Of a DNA stretch of 59,214 bases, positions 19,183 to 27,119 are shown in pieces (position 1 is the stretch's first letter; each line of letters opens with the position of its first letter). The translations under genes and the position numbers were made by a program. The notes under the pieces are model-generated. The model was not told where the DNA came from. It did no database searches and saw only the letters and a program-made list of their open reading frames with translations. Origin of the DNA: Roseobacter sp. (GTDB lineage Bacteria > Pseudomonadota > Alphaproteobacteria > Rhodobacterales > Rhodobacteraceae); contig JAGXGZ010000066.1 in the NCBI GenBank assembly GCA_024636495.1, positions 1-59,214 of the forward strand, written 5' to 3'.

Positions 19183-19265
19183 CAATGCAAGCTACATGTG
19201 CGACCATCGCACCGGCCCTCAGGATGTCAACGGGGGGCACTATGCCGATACCCTGTGATGTGCTT

Positions 19266-19282
19266 TGTCCGCCTTGTGGACA
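19266..19282. promoter_or_regulatory. candidate IclR operator between iclR gene and dioxygenase
   Basis: TGTCC-GCCTTGT-GGACA is a perfect 5+5 palindrome located midway in the divergent region. Its centre is 92 bp from the regulator start and 91 bp from the dioxygenase start, so one site could control both directions. Confidence 0.7.
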
Positions 19283-19364
19283 GCCTGTCCCATTCCAAAT
19301 TCAAAAGCCGCTGGCTGGGCTATGGTTCAGTGAAACCCGCAATTCCCCCGAAAGGAGCCTTCCC

Positions 19365-20345
19365 ATGAGCCTCAGGTCGCTTGGCTATATCGGCATCCGA
19401 TCCTCCAAGACCGAGGATTGGAGCAGCTTTGCAACGTCCCTTTTGGGGATGCAGCAGGTTGATCGCGGCGGCGGCGCGCGGGCGTTTCGCATGGACGACC
19501 GCAAGCAGCGCCTGTTGGTCACGAATGATGGTCAGGAAGGGCTGGATTTCATGGGGTGGGAAGTCGACCACCCTGATGATTTGGATCGTCTGGCCAGCCG
19601 CCTTGAGAACGCAGGCGTGGCAGTTCGGGTGGAATCTGCCGCCCTTGCCGATCAGCGGCTGGTCAGTCAACTGATTTCCTTCAAAGACCCCGACGGCAAC
19701 CATATCGAGGTGTTCTGCAACCCCCAGATCGCCGACGCCCCCTTTGTGCCCGCGCGCCCCATTTCGGGGTTCAAGACCGGAACTTTGGGCATGGGTCATG
19801 CCGTGCTGCACGTAGAGGACGCGACCGCCCTTCTGCCCTTTTACCGCGATCTTCTGGGGTTCAGCGTCACCGATTATGCGCAGGCCCCATATCCATTGTA
19901 TTTCTTTCATGTGAACGGCCGACACCACAGTTTTGCGATGGTCGGATCGGGGCGCAAGGGGCTGCATCACTTCATGGTCGAACTGCAATCGCTGGACGAT
20001 GTCGGCCAAGGCTATGACATTGCGCAAGCCGAAGAGGGGCGTGTCGCCTACACATTGGGTCGCCACTCCAACGATCACATGACCAGCTTTTACGCCACAA
20101 CGCCGTCCGGGTTTTTCGTGGAATACGGCTGGGGCGCGCGGGTGATCGAACCTGACACATGGGAAGCCCACGAGACTTCGGACGGCCCAAGCTACTGGGG
20201 CCATGAACGGGTGCATCTGCCCGAAGGCGATGCCGCCCGCGACCGCTTGCGCGAGATGCGGATGGATGCGGCACGGCGCGGGGCGCGCGCTGCCGATCCG
20301 GTGCCTAATTGTGCGTGGCTGGATGCAGTCGTGCGGCAGGAATGA
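19365..20345 (+). CDS. type I extradiol ring-cleavage dioxygenase (BphC-like, VOC fold)
   Basis: The ATG at 19365 follows AAAGGAGCC and gives a 326-residue, two-module VOC protein. The C-terminal module holds the Fe(II) ligands in the expected order: His in GMGHAVLHVED, His in LHHFMVELQSLDDVG, and Glu in GFFVEYGWG. The neighbouring GRHSNDHMTSFYATTPSG is the standard substrate-pocket block of 2,3-dihydroxybiphenyl-type dioxygenases. Such enzymes open a catechol next to its hydroxyls to give a yellow muconic semialdehyde or diketo acid. It is placed after the hydroxylase that would make the catechol. The exact ring substituent is not readable from the sequence. E. coli mhp uses the unrelated type II enzyme MhpB, so this is a different combination. 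Confidence 0.9.
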   Translation: MSLRSLGYIGIRSSKTEDWSSFATSLLGMQQVDRGGGARAFRMDDRKQRLLVTNDGQEGLDFMGWEVDHPDDLDRLASRLENAGVAVRVESAALADQRLVSQLISFKDPDGNHIEVFCNPQIADAPFVPARPISGFKTGTLGMGHAVLHVEDATALLPFYRDLLGFSVTDYAQAPYPLYFFHVNGRHHSFAMVGSGRKGLHHFMVELQSLDDVGQGYDIAQAEEGRVAYTLGRHSNDHMTSFYATTPSGFFVEYGWGARVIEPDTWEAHETSDGPSYWGHERVHLPEGDAARDRLREMRMDAARRGARAADPVPNCAWLDAVVRQE

Positions 20346-20399
20346 GGGCACCCAATACCACATTTACGAAACATGCACGAAACGGAGCGATAGTCCCGC

Positions 20400-21395
20400 A
20401 TGACAACATTACCAAATTTCCAGACATCCATCATCATCTCGGAAGCGGGCGGGCCTGAGGTTTTGCAACCCGCGCAAGTGCCTCTGCCCAAACCCGGCGC
20501 GCATCAAGTGTTGATCCGGATCGCGGCGGCGGGCATCAACCGCCACGACTGCTTGCAGCGGGCGGCAGGAATTCACCACGATGGCAATCCTGTGCCGGGG
20601 CTTGAAGCGTCAGGCGTGGTTGTCGCTATTGGCCCCAAGGTCAAGGATGTGCAAGTTGGTGCACGGGTGATGGCTTTGTTGCAGGGTGGCGGTTACGCAG
20701 AATACGCCGTTGCCGACGAAGCCTTGACGATGCCAGTCCCCGATGGGCTCAGTATGACCGAGGCCGCCGCCGTCCCCGAAGCGCTATTCACCGCATGGTG
20801 GAACTTCTTTTTTCTGATGCGATTGCAGCCGGGCGAATTTGCCTTGATGCATGGCGGCACCAGCGGTGTCGGGCATCTGGCACTCCAGGCGATGTCGGCC
20901 TTGGGCTACAAAGCACTGGCCACCTGCGGCAGCGCGGACAAACTCGCTGCCGCAAAGGGTTTTGGCGCATTGGACGCATTCAACTACAATGACCCCGATC
21001 TTGCCGAAAAGGTGACTGCAGCGACTGGTGGTCAGGGCATCAGCGCGCTTCTGGATGTCTCGGCTGGTGCGCATCTGGATGCTGATCTTGAGATGATGGC
21101 ACCGGACGGGCGCATTGCGCATCTTTCTGGTGGGGGTGGCACCGCATTAAATGTGCCCCTGAAAAAGCTGATGGCCAAGCGGATATCTATCACCGGATCG
21201 TTGCTTCGGCCACTGGCGCTGGATCGCAAGACACAGGTGGCTGACATGATCCGCCGCGATGTTTGGCCCCTGCTCGGCAATCAAGTCAACCCCACACTGG
21301 CATCCATTCTGCCACTATCCGAAGCTGCCCAAGCACACCGTGTGATGGAACAGGGCCGACACATCGGCAAGATCGTTCTGACGGTCAATGCCTGA
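20400..21395 (+). CDS. zinc-less quinone oxidoreductase-like reductase (MDR superfamily)
   Basis: The 331-residue protein follows the NAD(P)H:quinone oxidoreductase pattern of the medium-chain dehydrogenase/reductase superfamily. It has VLIRIAAAGINRHDCLQRAAG, the NADPH-binding HGGTSGVGHLALQAMSALG and the terminal block LPLSEAAQAHRVMEQGRHIGKI. The zinc-binding Cys and His of alcohol dehydrogenases are absent, and PIG3-type relatives act on quinones or enoyl groups. It lies 54 bp after the dioxygenase on the same strand and probably shares its promoter. A reduction of a quinone or a ring-cleavage product double bond is plausible, not proven. Confidence 0.88.
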   Translation: MTTLPNFQTSIIISEAGGPEVLQPAQVPLPKPGAHQVLIRIAAAGINRHDCLQRAAGIHHDGNPVPGLEASGVVVAIGPKVKDVQVGARVMALLQGGGYAEYAVADEALTMPVPDGLSMTEAAAVPEALFTAWWNFFFLMRLQPGEFALMHGGTSGVGHLALQAMSALGYKALATCGSADKLAAAKGFGALDAFNYNDPDLAEKVTAATGGQGISALLDVSAGAHLDADLEMMAPDGRIAHLSGGGGTALNVPLKKLMAKRISITGSLLRPLALDRKTQVADMIRRDVWPLLGNQVNPTLASILPLSEAAQAHRVMEQGRHIGKIVLTVNA

Positions 21396-21399
21396 CGCC

Positions 21400-21416
21400 T
21401 GTCCACTGAATGGACA
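21400..21416. promoter_or_regulatory. candidate IclR operator before the FAH-family gene
   Basis: TGTCC-ACTGAAT-GGACA is a perfect 5+5 palindrome placed 4 bp after the stop of the reductase gene and centred 84 bp before the next start codon. Confidence 0.7.
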
Positions 21417-21491
21417 CACCTCGATCGACAGCGGCCCGCAGGTCTGGCCCAGTCTAGAACCCAAACAAACCTATTTAACGGAGCTTTAGCC

Positions 21492-22346
21492 ATGCGTCTT
21501 TCTTCATACCTTACCGCGGACGGAACCGCATCTTACGGCGTCGTCCGAGACGGCAAATTGCATGATGCTGGCAAGTCCCTGCGCAGTACCTTTCCTGACT
21601 TGCGCGCAGCCCTGACGGCCGGAGCGCTGGATCAGGTCAAAGCGGCCGCTGAAACGGGTGACGTGCTGGACATGGCCGATGTCACCTTGCTGTCGCCAGT
21701 GCCGAACCCCGACAAGATCATCTGCATCGGTCTGAACTACATGACCCACATCACCGAAACTGGCCGTGAAAAGCCGGCCAAGCCGTCAATCTTCACGCGC
21801 TATCCGTCCTCCGTCGTCGGCCACGACGTCCCCATGATCCGCCCGACGGCATCGGACTGGTTCGACTTCGAAGGAGAGCTTGCCGTGATCATTGGCAAAG
21901 CAGGTCGCCACATACCGGAAGCGGACGCGATGGCGTATGTGGGCGGCTACAGCTGCTTCAACGACGGGTCCATCCGCGACTACCAGCGCCATACCACACA
22001 GTTCTGGGCCGGCAAAAACTTTGTCGACAGCGGATCGATGGGGCCATGGCTGGTCACAGCAGACGAGATGACCGATCCGGCAGCACAGACCATGGAAACC
22101 CGGCTAAACGGTGAAGTGGTGCAATCGACGTCGATTTCCGATCTGGCCTTCAACATTCCCGAATTGATTGCCTATCTTTCCATCGTCACCGAACTGCTGC
22201 CCGGCGACATCATAGCCACCGGCACACCCAGCGGTGTCGGGCTGTTCCGAGAGCCCAAGCTGTTTATGAAGCACGGTGACCGGATCGAGGTCGAGATTTC
22301 CGGCATCGGGACCCTCTCCAATCCAATCCAAGACGAGGCGCGCTGA
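21492..22346 (+). CDS. fumarylacetoacetate hydrolase-family protein
   Basis: This 284-residue protein has the FAH domain from about residue 70. PDKIICIGLNYMTH is followed by the metal ligands in DFEGELAVIIGK (Glu residues), the Asp of NDGSIRDYQRH, and GKNFVDSGSMGPW. The C-terminal TGTPSGVGLFREPKLFMKHGD is the typical active-site closure. Relatives split acylpyruvates (fumarylpyruvate, acetylpyruvate) or hydrate and decarboxylate 2-oxo-dienoates from meta cleavage. It stands in its own unit together with the P450 gene, behind a perfect operator, and would act on the product of the extradiol dioxygenase. Which of the family's reactions it runs cannot be decided. Confidence 0.9.
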   Translation: MRLSSYLTADGTASYGVVRDGKLHDAGKSLRSTFPDLRAALTAGALDQVKAAAETGDVLDMADVTLLSPVPNPDKIICIGLNYMTHITETGREKPAKPSIFTRYPSSVVGHDVPMIRPTASDWFDFEGELAVIIGKAGRHIPEADAMAYVGGYSCFNDGSIRDYQRHTTQFWAGKNFVDSGSMGPWLVTADEMTDPAAQTMETRLNGEVVQSTSISDLAFNIPELIAYLSIVTELLPGDIIATGTPSGVGLFREPKLFMKHGDRIEVEISGIGTLSNPIQDEAR

Positions 22347-22417
22347 CCAAGTTAGACCGAAAGCGGGATGCGCTGCCAATCAGACATTTAGGCATGTGCA
22401 AAGACAAGGATAACCCA

Positions 22418-23608
22418 ATGTCCGAAGAGATCCAGACCACCCGCCCGACATGCGACATCGACCTTTATGCCGATGACGTTATTCTTGATCCCTATCCTGT
22501 TTACCGACAGATCCGCGATACCGCGTCGGCTGTCTGGCTTCCGAAAAACGATCTTTGGGCGATTGGACGGTTTGAAGATGCTGTCGCAGCACTTGCCGCG
22601 AATGATGTTCTGATCTCAAGCAAGGGCGTGGCGGCCAACCCTCGCCTGAATGCGATCACCACGCCCAATATTCTGATGACGGACGCGCCTGATCACCGGG
22701 CTTTGCGAAAAGTCATTGCCCACCCCGTGATGCCAAGCGGTCTGGCCGAGGTCAAACCACGCATTGAAGAAACGGCGCAGCAGTTGATTGACACGCTGGT
22801 TCAGCGCGATGCCTTCGATGGCATGACTGACCTGGCTCAAATCTTACCGCTGACGATTGTTTCCGAACTCTTGGGACTGCCTGAATTTGGCCGCCAGAAC
22901 ATGCTCAGATGGGCAGCGGCGACCTTTGATGCCCTTGGCGGTGACAATGCCCGCACGGAACGCGCGTTTCCGACGATCATGGAATTGCGCGCCTTTTGTG
23001 CGGAGGACGTCAGACGCGATACGGTTCGTCCCGGCAGTTGGGTCGCGCGTCTTTTCGAGGCCGTGGACGAAGGGTCCATTGATCCTGCTCTCGTGCCGAT
23101 GTTCACCCGCGATTATATCGCCCCCAGCCTGGACACGACGATCTTTGCGACCGGGCATCTGATGCACCAGTTGGGCAAAGCACCGGACCAATGGGAAAAG
23201 CTGCGGGCCAATCCTGCGCTGATCCCCAATGCCATCAACGAAGCCGTGCGCCTCGAAAGCCCGATCCGAGGGTTCACGCGCTACGCGAAAGACGCCTATG
23301 ACGCGGGCGGCGTGCAGATCCCAAAGGGTGCGCGTGTGGTGATCCTTTATGCGTCAGCCAATCGTGACGAACGGCGCTGGAGCGACCCCGACGCTTTTGA
23401 CCTTGATCGCAAGGTTTCGGACCACGTGGGCTTTGGCCATGGCATCCACATTTGCATGGGCGCTCAGCTTGCCCGGCTGGAAATGCGATCCCTTCTTCAG
23501 GCCATGATCACCAAGGTCGCCCGGATCGAGGTGGGCGAACCGGTGTTCGAGGTGAACAATGTCCTTCGTGGATTCCGCAGCCTGCCGATGCGTCTCATTC
23601 CGGCATAA
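22418..23608 (+). CDS. cytochrome P450 (bacterial class I type)
   Basis: The ATG at 22418 gives a 396-residue soluble P450; an upstream ATG would add eight residues without a better ribosome-binding site. The heme loop FGHGIHICMGAQLARLEM carries the thiolate Cys near residue 346. The K-helix ExxR appears in EAVRLESPIRGFTR, and the I-helix oxygen-activation segment is PSLDTTIFATGHL, where an Asp-Thr pair stands in the usual place. It needs a ferredoxin and a reductase, and none is encoded nearby. In this context it may hydroxylate or O-demethylate the aromatic substrate (CYP199-like enzymes do so), but that is inference. It is the last intact gene of the catabolic island. Confidence 0.9.
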   Translation: MSEEIQTTRPTCDIDLYADDVILDPYPVYRQIRDTASAVWLPKNDLWAIGRFEDAVAALAANDVLISSKGVAANPRLNAITTPNILMTDAPDHRALRKVIAHPVMPSGLAEVKPRIEETAQQLIDTLVQRDAFDGMTDLAQILPLTIVSELLGLPEFGRQNMLRWAAATFDALGGDNARTERAFPTIMELRAFCAEDVRRDTVRPGSWVARLFEAVDEGSIDPALVPMFTRDYIAPSLDTTIFATGHLMHQLGKAPDQWEKLRANPALIPNAINEAVRLESPIRGFTRYAKDAYDAGGVQIPKGARVVILYASANRDERRWSDPDAFDLDRKVSDHVGFGHGIHICMGAQLARLEMRSLLQAMITKVARIEVGEPVFEVNNVLRGFRSLPMRLIPA

Positions 23609-23698
23609 GGCGGAGTAGTTTCCCCCAGCAACGATTGTCTGAATATGAGGTATGCAAGTCACTGCTAAAGGATGTCGCACTGTGAAAGGTTGTGCGCT

Positions 23699-24199
23699 TT
23701 ATTTAACGTTGCTGCCAATCCATCCGTTCAAGAATTGCGCGATGTCCAGATTATTCATTTCAAGCATCATCATATAGCCATTGCCCTTTATGCCGTGAAC
23801 CCCAAGCTGTGCCAGTTCGACCGTAGCGCCTGGCTGGCTTAGGAATTTCGCCGTGCAGTGATCGTATTGCGCATGATACGAGGCTTTGCCAACGGCAATT
23901 AAAATTGGAATATCCTTGAGATCGACCATTTTCTTCGCAGGCTCTTGCTGAAGCGTACACTTGACCAAGCCTTTGGCATCTGGCTGGCTTTCATAGGTGG
24001 TCATCAATTCCTCTGGGGCAGAAATCGGTGGATCATATGTCATGGTTGTGTTGGTTTGCGTGACGTCCCAGATTATTTGGGTGCACGTCAGCGGCAGATT
24101 GAGATTTTGTATCGCGCTGGAAGCATTCAGCGTCTGGTTCCGCGCAAGGGACGTGGCGCTGTACGCAATGTGGTCTTTGGCAGGGTGCAGATCGAAGAT
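23699..24199 (-). pseudogene. C-terminal remnant of an alpha/beta-hydrolase
   Basis: The minus-strand frame from the stop codon at 24200-24202 to the TAA at 23699 encodes about 166 residues with protein-like character and no suitable start codon at its head. The final part, LKDIPILIAVGKASYHAQYD and then HGIKGNGYMMMLEMNNLDIA, is the closing region of a secreted alpha/beta-hydrolase family. In that family the catalytic His sits in GNGHMMMLE; here it reads Tyr. The nucleophile Ser part of the protein is missing. It looks like a 3' piece left after deletion. A shorter frame with an ATG at 24043 exists but would make an incomplete fold. Confidence 0.6.
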
Positions 24200-24444
24200 C
24201 TATTGAAAGGCATTTCCGATCTGTCGCTCCTGGATGAAACGAACGAGGGAAATTTTCACTCGGTCTCCTATGCCTGTCAGCGAGGCGTTGGGCGGTTCGA
24301 GGCCATTTTCATAGACATTCTGGAGGGGCTGACCGCAGGGTTTCGCCATTCAGAAAAATCCGGTGGCTCTGCGATTGATGTTGATGTCAGATCGTTGGTA
24401 TCGATCCAAAAATTGTTTGAACCCTCCCGAAATCTTTGCCTATC

Positions 24445-24470
24445 AAGTCCGCTTAAGCGGGCTTTTTTTA
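24445..24470 (+). terminator. intrinsic terminator
   Basis: AAGTCCGCTT pairs with AAGCGGGCTT (one G-T wobble) and is followed by a run of T residues. It points rightward. No intact plus-strand gene lies close upstream, so it may protect the next operon or belong to a lost gene. Confidence 0.65.
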
Positions 24471-24654
24471 TTATCATTTCATGTGGTTCGCGGGACCTTT
24501 TCACGATTTTCGTGGTATCTTTGCGCCCACTTCAAAATCGCTCAAAATAAAGCATTGATTTCGCTTGCTTTTTCGAGCTCCCTCGAGATAATTGCATCGT
24601 GTTTTTCACACCGCTTCAAATCAGCAGCCTGATTGCTGCGATATTTAGATTTAC

Positions 24655-24681
24655 AAAGGCGGCCCATCGGGTCGCCTTTTT
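24655..24681 (+). terminator. hairpin with T-run just before the MYG1-family gene
   Basis: AAAGGCG (24655-24661) pairs with CGCCTTT (24673-24679), with an inner CCC/GGG extension, and TT follows. It ends only about 20 bp before the start codon at 24703. It could be a terminator of leftward or rightward readthrough, or part of a leader that affects this gene. Confidence 0.55.
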
Positions 24682-24702
24682 CAAATAGACCAAAGGACAC
24701 GT

Positions 24703-25626
24703 ATGACCATCACCCACCTTGTCACCCATTCGGGTGGTTTCCACGCTGACGAATTGCTGTCCTCGGTCATCTTGACCCGCGTCTTTCCGAACGCGACGTT
24801 GGTCCGTAGCCGCGACAGCGCATGGACAACGCCAGCGCCAGACAAAATCATTTACGATGTGGGGCGTGATTATAATGCCGAGGCACAGATATTCGACCAT
24901 CACCAACGCCCCAATCCACTGCGCGAAGATGGCCAGCCTTTTAGCTCTTTTGGTCTGATCTGGGCGCATTACGGGCGCGACTATTTGCGTGCGTTCGATG
25001 TGCCGGACGCCGACATCGACGATATTCATGCCAGCTTTGACACCGGGTTCGTTCTGCCAATCGATCTGGTCGATAATGGCGATCTGGCCCCCGCAAGCGC
25101 AGGACAGCTTTCCGGTCTGACGCTGCCGGTCTTGCTGGGCACGCTCAAGCCGACGTTTGATAACCGCAATCCGGATGCCGATGATCAAGCCTTTGCAGGG
25201 GCCCTGCCGATCGCGCGCGCGTTTATCGAGGCCTCTATCGCAGGCAAGGCGGCCAAGCGCCGTGCACAAAGCGTTGTGCAGGAGGCAATCGCCAAAGCTG
25301 GCCAAGACCGCGTTCTTGAACTGCCAACGGGGATGCCTTTTCGCAGTGCGATTGAAAAGGCTGAGGCTGATCATCTGTTGTTCGTTGTGCACCCGCGCGA
25401 TAGCGACTGGGCGATCACCGGCATTCGCCTGAGCGGTGATAGCTTTGAACAGCGTGCCGATTTGCCAGCGACTTGGGCAGGCCTGACGGATGAAGCGCTT
25501 GAGCAAGCCTGCGGTGTGACGGGTGCAAAGTTCTGCCACAACGGGCTGTTCATCGCGGTTGCCGCCAACCGGGAGGCCGCACTTGAGATGGCCGATCTGG
25601 CAGTCAAAGAAGCCAGCAAAGCGTAA
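24703..25626 (+). CDS. MYG1/GAMM1 family protein (DHH-like phosphoesterase)
   Basis: The 307-residue product begins THSGGFHADELLSSVIL, the metal-binding HxGxxHxD motif of the MYG1 (UPF0160) family. It continues with YDVGRDYNAEAQIFDHHQR, whose Asp-His-His gives the DHH-like centre, and later LPIDLVDNGD and GLTDEALEQACGV. Eukaryotic MYG1 is a 3'-5' RNA exonuclease; the bacterial role is not well defined. The length fits the family. An AAAGGA ribosome-binding site precedes the ATG. It lies 101 bp upstream of selA on the same strand, so a link to the selenium genes is possible but not shown. Confidence 0.9.
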   Translation: MTITHLVTHSGGFHADELLSSVILTRVFPNATLVRSRDSAWTTPAPDKIIYDVGRDYNAEAQIFDHHQRPNPLREDGQPFSSFGLIWAHYGRDYLRAFDVPDADIDDIHASFDTGFVLPIDLVDNGDLAPASAGQLSGLTLPVLLGTLKPTFDNRNPDADDQAFAGALPIARAFIEASIAGKAAKRRAQSVVQEAIAKAGQDRVLELPTGMPFRSAIEKAEADHLLFVVHPRDSDWAITGIRLSGDSFEQRADLPATWAGLTDEALEQACGVTGAKFCHNGLFIAVAANREAALEMADLAVKEASKA

Positions 25627-25727
25627 GTCCAGGTTGGTGATAGCGTCTGCCGGATAAGCCGTCATGACAAGGTCCGCCTTGCCCCTGCCATCAAGCGGGA
25701 TACACTGGAATTTCATCAAAGGCGGGA

Positions 25728-27119
25728 ATGACAGTGAATACTCAACTCAGGCAGTTGCCGCAGATCGAAGCTTTGCTGGGCTTACCTGCTATTGCGGCGC
25801 TGATCGCAGAATTCAGCCGTGATGAAGTCGTGTCGGCCCTTCGTCTGACGCTGGCAAAGCTAAGGCGGACGATTGTTGCCGGTGATGCCGCCGATCTGCC
25901 TGATTTCGCCGGCCACATCTTTACAACCCAGATACGGGATCTGATCACACAGGGCCGCCGTTCAAATCTGCGCCCCGTGATTAATGCGACGGGAATTATT
26001 ATTCACACCAACCTTGGACGCGCCCGCCTTGCGCCCGAGGCAATCCAAGCCATGCAGGATGTTGCGGCGCACCCCACGAACCTTGAATTGAATTTGCGCA
26101 CTGGCAAACGCGGTTCGCGATATGATCATGTCGAGGCGTTGATTTGCGATCTTACAGGCGCGCAAGCGGCGATTGTCGTGAACAATTGCGCGGCTGCGGT
26201 TGTACTTAGCCTGATGGGCACGGCGATGGGGCGCAAAGTTGTTGCCTCTCGCGGAGAGCTGGTTGAAATCGGCGGCTCGTTCCGATTGCCAGATGTGATT
26301 GCGCAAAGTGGCGCAATCCTCAAGGAAGTTGGTGCCACCAATAAGACCCGCGTCAGCGATTATGCCAACGCGATTGACCAAGACACTGCGGTGTTGATGA
26401 AAAGCCACACGAGTAACTTCAAGATCATCGGCTTCACCGCGGCCCCGGATCGGCGTGACTTGGCAAAACTTGCAAAAGACCACGACCTGATCTTGATGGA
26501 GGATCTGGGCAGCGGTGTCTTGATCGACCTTGCGCCGTACGGTCTGACGGACGAACCCGTGGTCGCTGATATCCTGAAGGCGGGTGTGGATCTGGTGATG
26601 TTTTCCGGCGACAAACTGCTGGGTGGACCTCAAGCGGGCATCATAGCGGGCAGGGCAGACATTATTACAGGTCTCAAGTCGCATCCGCTTTTGCGGGCCT
26701 TGCGGATCGACAAGCTATCGCTTGCAGCACTAGAGGCTACATTGCGCTTGTACCGCGCGCCCCATGATCCTCTTGAGCGGATTCCAGTGCTTAAAATGGT
26801 GTCTGAACCTGTTGCGCAAGTGCAGGCGCGCGCTGCCGCACTTGCAGATATGTTGGAAGGGCTGGGCGCGATATCGGTGGCCCCTTCGGCAGCTTATGTG
26901 GGTGGTGGGTCACTGCCACAGCAAGACTTGCAAAGCTATACGGTCGCAGTTGACCGTGCTGGCATGACTGCTCAAGTCCTTGCAAATGCATTACGTGGTG
27001 CGCCCGTGCCTGTCATTGGCCGCATTCACCAAGATCAGCTTTTGCTGGATATACGAACGGTCACCGATGCTGATTTGCCGTTTATTGTCGATGCCATCAG
27101 GCAAGCCCGACCGTCATGA
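25728..27119 (+). CDS. selA: L-seryl-tRNA(Sec) selenium transferase
   Basis: The 463-residue PLP enzyme converts seryl-tRNA(Sec) to selenocysteyl-tRNA using selenophosphate. The family N-terminus (LRQLPQIEALLGLPAIAALI), the block VINATGIIIHTNLGRARLA, the nucleotide-like loop IVVNNCAAAVVLSLMGTA, and the PLP lysine in FSGDKLLGGPQAGII are all present. Length is normal for bacterial SelA. An AAAGGCGGGA ribosome-binding site precedes the ATG. Its last codons overlap selB by 4 bp, and the tRNA-Sec gene follows selB, so this is a compact selenocysteine operon. Confidence 0.97.
   Translation: MTVNTQLRQLPQIEALLGLPAIAALIAEFSRDEVVSALRLTLAKLRRTIVAGDAADLPDFAGHIFTTQIRDLITQGRRSNLRPVINATGIIIHTNLGRARLAPEAIQAMQDVAAHPTNLELNLRTGKRGSRYDHVEALICDLTGAQAAIVVNNCAAAVVLSLMGTAMGRKVVASRGELVEIGGSFRLPDVIAQSGAILKEVGATNKTRVSDYANAIDQDTAVLMKSHTSNFKIIGFTAAPDRRDLAKLAKDHDLILMEDLGSGVLIDLAPYGLTDEPVVADILKAGVDLVMFSGDKLLGGPQAGIIAGRADIITGLKSHPLLRALRIDKLSLAALEATLRLYRAPHDPLERIPVLKMVSEPVAQVQARAAALADMLEGLGAISVAPSAAYVGGGSLPQQDLQSYTVAVDRAGMTAQVLANALRGAPVPVIGRIHQDQLLLDIRTVTDADLPFIVDAIRQARPS

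Larger units (their letters stand above)
24200..24702. other. 503-bp low-GC spacer with hairpins, no gene
   Basis: I see no convincing coding frame on either strand; open frames crossing it lack domains and start signals. It holds two terminator-like hairpins listed separately and a smaller stem GCAGC-CTGATT-GCTGC near 24623-24638. The AT-rich part around 24470-24660 contrasts with the GC-rich genes to both sides and may mark the edge of the catabolic island. Confidence 0.55.

Noticed and set aside
23945..24550. A 201-codon plus-strand frame opposite the hydrolase remnant
   Set aside because: No domain or ribosome-binding site; it crosses a clear terminator and antisense remnant sequence.
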